Source: Alphaproteobacteria bacterium
GTDB lineage: Bacteria; Pseudomonadota; Alphaproteobacteria; ATCC43930; CGMCC-115725
Reading direction: 5' to 3'
NCBI GenBank assembly: GCA_028871455.1
Contig: JAGWNF010000013.1
Coordinates: 1 to 64,000, forward strand
DNA length: 64,000 nucleotides
Shown here: positions 7,397 through 14,209 of the stretch, one piece after another
Position numbering within the stretch: the stretch's first letter is position 1
Layout of the letters: every line of letters starts with the position of its first letter
Translations under genes and position numbers: made by a program
Notes under the pieces: model-generated
What the model was told of the DNA's origin: nothing
Databases searched by the model: none
What the model saw: only the letters and a program-made list of their open reading frames with translations

Positions 7397-7473
7397 GCCC
7401 GCGCTGCGCCGCGTCCTGGAAAATTGATTGCCAGTCGCACCCGCGACGGCGCGCTTCAGGGAGAAACCAGGCC

Positions 7474-9903
7474 ATGGACAAGATTTCGCGGCGGGAACTG
7501 ATCCAGCTTTCGGGCACTGCCCTCGCCTCGACGATGATTCCCGGCGCCGCCGCCGCGGCCGTCGAGGAAAAGACCGTCCTAACCGCCACGCACTGGGGCA
7601 TCGTCGAGGCGGTCACGCATGGCGGCCGCCTGGTGAAGACGGTGCCGTTCGCCAAGGACCCGGCGCCCACGCCCATGATCACGGCGTTTCCGGACCGCGT
7701 CCATGCGCGCACACGGGTCCGCTATCCCATGGTCCGCGGGGGATTCCTGAAGCACGGCGCCGGCGGCGACACGGCGCTACGCGGCGCCGACGAATTTGTG
7801 CGAGTGAGCTGGAACGAGGCGCTCGACCTCGTCGCCAACGAGCTGAAGCGCGTCAAGGCCAAATACGGCAACGCCGCGTTCTGTCCCGGCACCGTCGACT
7901 GGCAATCGGCCGGCCTGCTGCATAACGCCGCGACGCTGACCCGGCGCATGCTCGGCCTGCACGGTGGCTTCACCGACGCCACCGGCGATCCCAGCATCGC
8001 GGCCGCGATGGTGATCCTGCCGCACGTCGTCGGCGATCTCGAAGTCTACGACCAGCAGACCGCCTGGCCGACGATCATCGAGAATTCCAATACCGTGGTT
8101 CTCTGGGGATGCTGCCTGCTCAAGAACGACCAGATCGGAACGCATCCGGCCGACCATTACGCCTATGTTGCGCTGAAGCAGCTGCGCGAGAAGGCGGCGG
8201 CGGGCAAGGTCGACATCATCTCGATCGATCCGCGCATCACCGACACCGCGCAGTATCTCGACGCGCACTGGCTCGCGCCGCGTCCGAACACCGACACTGC
8301 GCTGATGCTGGCGCTCATGCACACGCTCTATACCGCGAAGAAGTACGACGCCGACTTCATCAAGAAATACACCTACGGTTTCGACGAATTCCTGCCCTAC
8401 CTGCTCGGCAAGTCGGACGGCACGCCGAAAACGCCGGAGTGGGCGGCGGGCATCACCGGGCTCAAGGCCGAGGATATCGTCGAGCTGGCGCATCGGCTGG
8501 CGCGCGGCCGGACCATGCTGATCTCGGGCTTTGCGATCCAGCGCGCCGATCACGGCGAGCAGCCTTACTGGGCGCTGGTGACGCTGGCCGCGATGCTCGG
8601 CCAGATCGGCCTGCCCGGCGGCGGATTCGGCACCAGCTACCATTACGACAACGGCGGCTCGCTGACCGCCAAGGCGCCCGGCATCGCCGGCATCTCGGCC
8701 GGCGACAATGCAATCAAGACCGCGCTGCCCTTCGAGCGCGTCCACGAGATGCTGCTGCAGCCGAACCAGCCGTACGACTACAACGGCCAGAAGATGACCT
8801 ATGCCGACATCAAGATGATCTATTGGGCGGGCGGCAACCCGATGACGCATCTCTGGCAGACCAGCAAGGTGATCGAGGCGTGGCGGCGCCCCGAGACCGT
8901 CGTCGTGGCCGATCCGTTCTGGACGCCGACGGCACGGTTCGCCGACATTGTCCTGCCTGCGACGACGACCTTCGAGCGCAACGACATCGAGTTTTCGGGC
9001 GCCTATTCGCAGAAATACATCGTCGCCATGCACAAGGCGGTCGAGCCGGTTGGCGAATCGCGCAATGACTACGACATCATGCTCGGTCTCGCACACCGGC
9101 TCGGCTTCGCCGACAAATTCACCGAGAAAAAGAGCGAGATGGACTGGCTGCGCTCGTTCTACGAGCAGGCGCAGAAGGCGGCGAAGCCGCTCGGCGTCGC
9201 CATGCCGGAATTCAACGAATTCTGGAACGGCCCGGGATATATCGAGTTCCCGATCCCGCCGGACGCGAAGGACTACGTCAAGCACGCCGATTTCCGCGCC
9301 GATCCGGCGAAGAATCCGCTCGGCACGCCGTCGGGCAAGATCGAGATCTATTCGAAGACCATCGCCGCGTTCAAGTACGACGATTGTCCGCCGCACCCGA
9401 CCTGGATCGAGCCGGCGGAATGGCTCGGCGGCGCCGGTGCTCAAAAGCATCCGCTGCACATCGTCTCGCCGCATCCGAAGCATCGCCTGCATTCGCAGCT
9501 CGACAACACGGTGCTCCGCCATAGCTACGAGATCGGCGCGCGCGAGCCGATATGGCTCAACTCCGATGACGCGAAGGCGCGCGGCATCGCCCAGGGCGAC
9601 ATCGTGCGCGTCTTCAACGACCGCGGCTCGATACTCGCCGGCGCCTTCGTCACGCCGCGCATGCGCCCCGGCGTCGTCTGCCTCCACGAAGGCGCCTGGT
9701 ACGACCCGGACAAGCCGGGCAAGCTCGACGCGACGTGCAAGCACGGTCTGATCAACGTGCTGACGATCAACAAGGGCACGTCGAAGCTGGCGCAGGGCAA
9801 CATCGCCAATACGGCGCTGGTCCAGGTCGAACGCTACCGTGAGGCACCGCCGAAGATCACCGTGTTCACGCCACCGCGGGTGGTTCGGCAACGGCGGGGT
9901 TGA
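7474..9903 (+). CDS. Periplasmic molybdopterin oxidoreductase of the TMAO/DMSO reductase (TorA/DorA) type
   Basis: An 809-residue bis-MGD enzyme. The N-terminus is a Tat signal (SRRELIQLSG, residues 5-14). There is no N-terminal CxxCxxxC cluster, so it belongs to the TorA/DorA/BisC group without an FS0 Fe-S centre. By spacing to Rhodobacter DMSO reductase (Trp116, Ser147, 31 apart), Trp143 and Ser174 (in TGDPSIAAA) are the equivalents, Ser174 being the probable Mo ligand. The Tyr114 equivalent is Val141, as is broadly the case in TMAO rather than DMSO reductases. Other family motifs: PHVVGDLEVYDQQTAWP, NTDTALMLALMHTLY, MLGQIGLPGGGFG, GGNPMTHLWQT. AGGGAGAAACC precedes the ATG. No TorD chaperone is nearby. 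Substrate cannot be fixed from sequence; TMAO, DMSO or another S-/N-oxide are candidates. Confidence 0.88.
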   Translation: MDKISRRELIQLSGTALASTMIPGAAAAAVEEKTVLTATHWGIVEAVTHGGRLVKTVPFAKDPAPTPMITAFPDRVHARTRVRYPMVRGGFLKHGAGGDTALRGADEFVRVSWNEALDLVANELKRVKAKYGNAAFCPGTVDWQSAGLLHNAATLTRRMLGLHGGFTDATGDPSIAAAMVILPHVVGDLEVYDQQTAWPTIIENSNTVVLWGCCLLKNDQIGTHPADHYAYVALKQLREKAAAGKVDIISIDPRITDTAQYLDAHWLAPRPNTDTALMLALMHTLYTAKKYDADFIKKYTYGFDEFLPYLLGKSDGTPKTPEWAAGITGLKAEDIVELAHRLARGRTMLISGFAIQRADHGEQPYWALVTLAAMLGQIGLPGGGFGTSYHYDNGGSLTAKAPGIAGISAGDNAIKTALPFERVHEMLLQPNQPYDYNGQKMTYADIKMIYWAGGNPMTHLWQTSKVIEAWRRPETVVVADPFWTPTARFADIVLPATTTFERNDIEFSGAYSQKYIVAMHKAVEPVGESRNDYDIMLGLAHRLGFADKFTEKKSEMDWLRSFYEQAQKAAKPLGVAMPEFNEFWNGPGYIEFPIPPDAKDYVKHADFRADPAKNPLGTPSGKIEIYSKTIAAFKYDDCPPHPTWIEPAEWLGGAGAQKHPLHIVSPHPKHRLHSQLDNTVLRHSYEIGAREPIWLNSDDAKARGIAQGDIVRVFNDRGSILAGAFVTPRMRPGVVCLHEGAWYDPDKPGKLDATCKHGLINVLTINKGTSKLAQGNIANTALVQVERYREAPPKITVFTPPRVVRQRRG

Positions 9904-9995
9904 CCGGCTGTCTCCGGGTGTTCGACCATCGGCGGAGCGTGCGTTGAGCGGCGAGAGCGGTTTCCGCCCGATGCGTATCGAAGCGAAACGCGCCG

Positions 9996-10514
9996 ATGAA
10001 CACTGACAACGCGAACGGCAACGACGGCGGCCGGCGCAGCTTCCTCGCCTGGGCGGTTGGCGGCATCTCGGCCGCGCTCGGCGCGATCCTTGCTTGGCCG
10101 ATGGTCAGCTTCCTCGTCGGGCCGATCTATCGCCGGACCGCCATGCGCTTCACCGCAGTCGGCAAGCTCGACCAGGTCGGCACCGATCCGGTGAAGCTGA
10201 CATTTCCACTGCTTGAGGAAGACGCCTTCCTGCGCGAAAGCCGCCAGCATGCAGTGTGGGTCGTCAAGGACGGCGGCAAGCTTCTCGTCTTTTCGCCGAT
10301 CTGTCCGCACCTGAGCTGCTACTACGACTGGAATGCGGCGGGCGGAAATTTCGTCTGCCCGTGCCACAACAGCGTTTTCTCCGCGACCGGCACCGTGCTC
10401 AGCGGCCCGGCGCCGCGGCCGCTCGATACGCTGCAGTACAAGGTCGTTGACGGCCGGCTGATGGTCGCCTGGGAACGCTTCCGGGCGGGCATCGCCGAGA
10501 AGATCCCGATCTAG
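9996..10514 (+). CDS. Rieske 2Fe-2S protein of a cytochrome bc/b6f-type complex
   Basis: A 172-residue protein with a twin-arginine N-terminus (GRRSFLAWAVGG) and one membrane anchor (about residues 14-42). The cluster-binding boxes are CPHLSC (starting near residue 103) and CPCHNS (near 125), with a Pro-rich loop GPAPRPLDTLQY after them. This arrangement is that of quinol-oxidising Rieske proteins rather than dioxygenase ferredoxins. It starts 92 bases after the molybdoenzyme and ends 4 bases before the cytochrome b gene, so it is co-transcribed at least with the latter. The loop CYYDWNAAGGNF between the boxes is short, closer to b6f/Gram-positive forms than to proteobacterial bc1 (inference from visual comparison). 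Confidence 0.88.
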   Translation: MNTDNANGNDGGRRSFLAWAVGGISAALGAILAWPMVSFLVGPIYRRTAMRFTAVGKLDQVGTDPVKLTFPLLEEDAFLRESRQHAVWVVKDGGKLLVFSPICPHLSCYYDWNAAGGNFVCPCHNSVFSATGTVLSGPAPRPLDTLQYKVVDGRLMVAWERFRAGIAEKIPI

Positions 10515-10518
10515 CGCC

Positions 10519-12414
10519 ATGGCATCCGCTCCAGACTGGCTGCGCCGCGCCGGCCGCTGGATCGACGACCGGCTGCCGATGGCGGTCCTCGGCGAGCTGA
10601 TGCGCGAGCCGATCCCCGGCGGCGCGCGATTCAGCTACGTGCTCGGTAGCGCAACGCTCTACCTGTGCGTCCTCCAGGTGGTCACCGGAATCTGGCAGAT
10701 GTTCTATTACGCGCCGACGGTCGACCACGCCTATGCCAGCGTCAGCTACCTCAGGCTGCAGGTGCCGTTCGGCTGGCTGATGCACGGCCTGCATTACTGG
10801 GGCGCGCAGGCGTTCATCGTCGTCATGGGCCTGCACGTCGTCCGCGTCTTCGTCTGGGGCGCGTACAAAGCGCCGCGCGAGCTGACCTGGATCATCGGCG
10901 TGTTGCTGCTGGTTGTTGGCGCCACGCTCGTCTTCACCGGCGCCCTGCTGCCGTGGGATATGCTCGGCTATTGGGCCGCCGACGTCGGTACCAGCATGGC
11001 CGGCACGGTTCCCTGGGTCGGCGAATTCGCGCGCGCCATGCTGCGCGGCGGCGCCGACATGGGCCAGCTCACCCTGTCGCGCTTCTTCACGCTACACGTG
11101 ATAATCCTGCCGGCGGCGCTGGCGCTGCTGATCGCGCTCCATCTCGTCGCCTTCCGCCGGCAGGGCAGTGCTGGGCCGTGGAACCCGGCGCGGGGCGCGA
11201 CCACCGGACCCTTCTGGCCCGATCAGGTATTCAAGGACCTGCTGGTCATCGCCGGCCTAACCATCATCCTGGTCGGCCTCGCCGCCTTTCTTCCGGCGCC
11301 ATTCTCCGGCGAGGCCGACCCGCTCAACAGTAGCCACATCCCCAAGCCGGAATGGAACTTCCTGTTTCTGTACGAGGCGGTGAAGGCGTTCAAGGGCGCC
11401 TGGGAACCGGTCGGCACCGTCGGCGTGCCCACGGTTCTGCTGCTCCTGCTGCTGTCGCTGCCGTTCGTCGACCGTCGGCCCGAGCGCACGCCGTGGAAGC
11501 GACCGGTCGCGATGATCGGCGGGTTCGTCTATCTCGGCGGCGTCATTGTGCTGACGGTGCTGGGGGATCAAGGACCGGTCAACGTCGCACCGGGCGGCAC
11601 GGCGACGGTCGCCAGTGCGCCCGTCAGCGCGTCAGCCACCGCGCCGGATGCGCGGGTTGCGCTTGGCAAGACGCTCTTCGCCAGTGCCGGCTGCGTCGCC
11701 TGTCACGCGATCAACGGCCAAGGCGGGACGATCGGTCCCGATCTTGCCGGCGAGGCGCAAAAAGGCCGCACCTCGGCATGGCTCGAAACCCAACTGGTCT
11801 CGCCCAAGGCGCATCTGGCGAGCGGCATCATGCCCGCCACGACGCTCGCCCCGCCCGAGCGTGCGGCCGTGATCGCGTATCTACTGAGTCTGACGCCCAT
11901 GACCGCCGCGGCGGCATCAGCGGCGGTACCGACGCTGCCCGCCGCCGGCCAGCAGGGACCGCCGGGCCCAGCGAGCCGGATGATCGGCGATGCCGCCAAC
12001 GGCCGCGTGCTGTTCGACGGCGGCTGCGCGTCCTGCCACGGCCAAGCCGCGCATGGCGCTCCCACGCCGCCGGCAGCTGCCGCCGGCGCGGTCAATCTCG
12101 CCGAGCTCGGCGCCGGCCTCTTCGATGCCGACGCGCAGCATTTCGCCGACAATATCGACCGCTACATTCAACACGGCTCGCGTGGCACCGGCGCCGACGC
12201 GTCGGTCTATATGCCGGCCTTCGGGGATACCGACAGCCTGACCCAGCCGGAGATCGCCAACCTCGAGGCCTATATCCTCGCCGCCAACGGCGTGGACCGC
12301 GCAGCGATCGTCGACCCCGGCATCGAGCCAACGATATTCTTCGTTGTCACCGCCGTGGTTTTGGGCGGTGCCATCCTGATCGGCTTCGCGGGTACGGCGC
12401 TCCGCCGCCGATGA
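10519..12414 (+). CDS. Cytochrome b (b6-type) fused to two c-type haem domains
   Basis: A 631-residue fusion. Residues 1-220 are a cytochrome b6-like core: LQVVTGIWQMFYYAPT, haem-b histidines H92/H106 in helix B and H193/H208 in helix D, PWDMLGYWA, and RRQGSAGPW. The helix D histidines have 14 residues between them, as in b6f, not 13 as in proteobacterial bc1. The b6 haem-ci Cys is not present (YVLGS). A subunit IV-like half follows with the Qo motif PEWN (277-280) where PEWY is usual. The C-terminus carries two cytochrome c domains, CVACH (392-396) and CASCH (503-507), with Met ligands likely in GIMPAT and YMPAFGD, then a final membrane helix. It oxidises quinol and passes electrons to c haems, replacing a separate cytochrome c1 (inference). 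Confidence 0.88.
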   Translation: MASAPDWLRRAGRWIDDRLPMAVLGELMREPIPGGARFSYVLGSATLYLCVLQVVTGIWQMFYYAPTVDHAYASVSYLRLQVPFGWLMHGLHYWGAQAFIVVMGLHVVRVFVWGAYKAPRELTWIIGVLLLVVGATLVFTGALLPWDMLGYWAADVGTSMAGTVPWVGEFARAMLRGGADMGQLTLSRFFTLHVIILPAALALLIALHLVAFRRQGSAGPWNPARGATTGPFWPDQVFKDLLVIAGLTIILVGLAAFLPAPFSGEADPLNSSHIPKPEWNFLFLYEAVKAFKGAWEPVGTVGVPTVLLLLLLSLPFVDRRPERTPWKRPVAMIGGFVYLGGVIVLTVLGDQGPVNVAPGGTATVASAPVSASATAPDARVALGKTLFASAGCVACHAINGQGGTIGPDLAGEAQKGRTSAWLETQLVSPKAHLASGIMPATTLAPPERAAVIAYLLSLTPMTAAAASAAVPTLPAAGQQGPPGPASRMIGDAANGRVLFDGGCASCHGQAAHGAPTPPAAAAGAVNLAELGAGLFDADAQHFADNIDRYIQHGSRGTGADASVYMPAFGDTDSLTQPEIANLEAYILAANGVDRAAIVDPGIEPTIFFVVTAVVLGGAILIGFAGTALRRR

Positions 12415-12520
12415 CCGGTGCGGTCGGGAGTTGCGGTGCCAGTCGTCGCGCGGGTCGCCGGCGTTCTGGTATCTGATCTCAGTCGCAGGAAGTGACATAG
12501 GGAAGTCTCGGAGACCAGCG

Positions 12521-13441
12521 ATGCCTTCGGCCAAGGAAGCGACCGCCGCCCGTCTTGCCGCAGGGCCGCGTCTCACATCCTGGATCATGGCGGCCCGTCC
12601 GCGGACGCTGGGTCTTTCGATGACGCCGGTCGCCGTCGGAACGGCACTGGCCTGGGCGACCGACCGAAAGGTCCATGGGCTGGTGGTTCTTGCGGCATTG
12701 ATCGGCAGCGTGTTGATCCAGGTCGGGACCAATCTGCACAACGACGCGCTCGATTCCGAGCGCGGCGGTGACCGGTCCGACCGACTGGGGCCACCGCGGG
12801 TCACCGCCTCCGGACTGCTGAGTGCGACTGCGGTCAAGCGTGGTGCCATAATGTGTTTTGCCGGCGCCGCGCTCGTCGGTCTCTATCTTGTGTCGGTCGG
12901 CGGCTGGCCCATTCTCGTTCTGGGCCTGCTCTCGATCGCGGCCGGCCTGGCTTATACCGGTGGTCCCCTGCCGATCGCCTATACGCCTCTCGGCGAGGTC
13001 TTCGTCGTGGCGTTTTTCGGAGTCGGCGCCGTCTGCGGGACATACTGGCTCAACACCGGACATCTCGGCGTGGCCGCGATCGGTGCGAGCTTTTTGGTAG
13101 GACTGCCGGCGGGCGCGGTCCTCATGGTCAACAACCATCGCGACGCCGAAGCCGACACGCGTATCGGACGACGGACGCTCGCCGTCCTGGTCGGTCCGCG
13201 GATCACGATCTGGATTTACGCCAGTCTGATGTTGCTGCCGTTCGCGTTCCTGCCGCTGCTCAACTTCGCCCTTCCGCACGGGCGCGTCTGGCCCGCATTG
13301 CTCGCGCTGCCACCGGCACTGCTGCTGGTGTGGCGGTGCGCCCGCGAGCCGCGCGGCCGCGGCCTCAACCGGATTCTGGCCTACACCGTTCAAACGCAGG
13401 TGCTGTTCAGCCTGCTGCTATGCGCGGGACTGTTGTCATGA
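12521..13441 (+). CDS. menA: 1,4-dihydroxy-2-naphthoate polyprenyltransferase (menaquinone biosynthesis)
   Basis: ATG at 12521 is preceded by CGGAGACC; the longer frame upstream has no ribosome site. The 306-residue membrane protein is a UbiA-superfamily prenyltransferase of the MenA type. It has the first Asp-rich motif NLHNDALD (71-78), then DRLGPPRVTASG, and the second motif NNHRDAEADTRIGRRTLAV typical of MenA, with eight to nine hydrophobic helices. MenA attaches the polyprenyl tail to DHNA to give demethylmenaquinone. Most Alphaproteobacteria make only ubiquinone, so this gene just behind the Rieske/cytochrome b genes hints at a menaquinone pool feeding that complex. No other men or mqn genes are in the window. 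It overlaps the convergent next gene by 6 bases. Confidence 0.85.
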   Translation: MPSAKEATAARLAAGPRLTSWIMAARPRTLGLSMTPVAVGTALAWATDRKVHGLVVLAALIGSVLIQVGTNLHNDALDSERGGDRSDRLGPPRVTASGLLSATAVKRGAIMCFAGAALVGLYLVSVGGWPILVLGLLSIAAGLAYTGGPLPIAYTPLGEVFVVAFFGVGAVCGTYWLNTGHLGVAAIGASFLVGLPAGAVLMVNNHRDAEADTRIGRRTLAVLVGPRITIWIYASLMLLPFAFLPLLNFALPHGRVWPALLALPPALLLVWRCAREPRGRGLNRILAYTVQTQVLFSLLLCAGLLS

Positions 13442-13921
13442 GGGTCGATCGCCCGATGGCCGGGCGATGTCGCTATCGCGCCTCGCGCCATAGAGCGTCT
13501 CCGCCCGCCGCAGGAAGGCATCGACCATGACCCGGGCGAAGTGCGGCTGATCGAACAGCAACCGCATCGCGTGCCGAACGATGCGCGAGCGCGGCTCGAG
13601 CGCACTGCTGTATTCGACGATCGTGTGACCGGCACCGGCCGGGACGAAGGTCCAATGCTGGTGGAACCGCTTGAACTGCGGATCGCGGGAGGTGACGTCG
13701 ATACCGCGCGGCGGGTCGAATACGGCGCGGGTGGCAAACTGCGTCCGTAGGCCTTTGAACGCCACCACCTGGTCGACTTCGAGCACGTTGCCGTCGCGCC
13801 GACGGATCCGCACGGCGACGAACCACTCGAGAAACTCCGGATATCTCTCGATATCGGCAACAACGTCGAACAGCTGGCGTGGCGTAAACGCCAGCCGGCG
13901 GCTCTCAAAGTAACTCGCCAT
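13436..13921 (-). CDS. Coq10/RatA-like START-domain protein (type II toxin-antitoxin RatA family)
   Basis: A 161-residue SRPBCC protein. FTPRQLFDVVADIERYPEFLEWFVAVRI is the start of the Coq10/RatA helix-grip fold, and YSSALEPRSRIVRHAMRLLFDQ its end. In mitochondria and bacteria Coq10-type proteins bind ubiquinone and support respiration; E. coli RatA was reported to block 70S assembly, but most alphaproteobacterial copies are probably quinone-binding. It is the last gene of the long minus-strand run, after tusA. The final 6 bases overlap menA on the other strand. Confidence 0.82.
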   Translation of the reverse strand: MASYFESRRLAFTPRQLFDVVADIERYPEFLEWFVAVRIRRRDGNVLEVDQVVAFKGLRTQFATRAVFDPPRGIDVTSRDPQFKRFHQHWTFVPAGAGHTIVEYSSALEPRSRIVRHAMRLLFDQPHFARVMVDAFLRRAETLYGARRDSDIARPSGDRPS

Positions 13922-13966
13922 GAAACCCAGAATACAGGAAACGGCAATCGGGCCGCACGCGGCGGC

Positions 13967-14206
13967 TTAGGGCTTCTGCAGCGTGAAGATCAGGACGCCA
14001 TCGGGTTCCTCGCGGCAATCGAGGAGATGCGCGCCGGTGGTCTTGCAGAAATGCTCGAAGTCCTTCACCGCGCCGGGATCGGTCGCCTCGACTCGCAGGA
14101 CGCCGCCGGGCTTCAGGTCCTTCATCGCCTTGCGCGCCTTCAGCACCGGCAGCGGGCATTTGAGGCCCTTGGCGTCGAGAGTGAAATCGGGCGCGGGCGC
14201 GGTCAT
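13967..14206 (-). CDS. tusA: TusA/SirA-family sulfur carrier protein
   Basis: A 79-residue protein with the TusA signature at residues 10-20: LDAKGLKCPLPVLKARKAM, where the Cys of CPxP carries the persulfide. The two-layer alpha/beta pattern follows (RVEATDPGAVKDFEHFCKTTGAHLL). TusA-type proteins relay sulfur to tRNA thiolation, molybdenum cofactor maturation or sulfur oxidation. The gene starts 3 bases after the parC stop, so it is in the same transcript. A role in supplying sulfur for the molybdoenzyme cofactor is possible but not shown. Confidence 0.88.
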   Translation of the reverse strand: MTAPAPDFTLDAKGLKCPLPVLKARKAMKDLKPGGVLRVEATDPGAVKDFEHFCKTTGAHLLDCREEPDGVLIFTLQKP

Positions 14207-14209
14207 GGC

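Noticed and set aside
7777-9891. 704-codon minus-strand frame opposite the molybdoenzyme gene
   Set aside because: It is the antisense of a well-supported gene, rich in Arg/Val/Leu as expected for GC-rich shadows, with no family motif.
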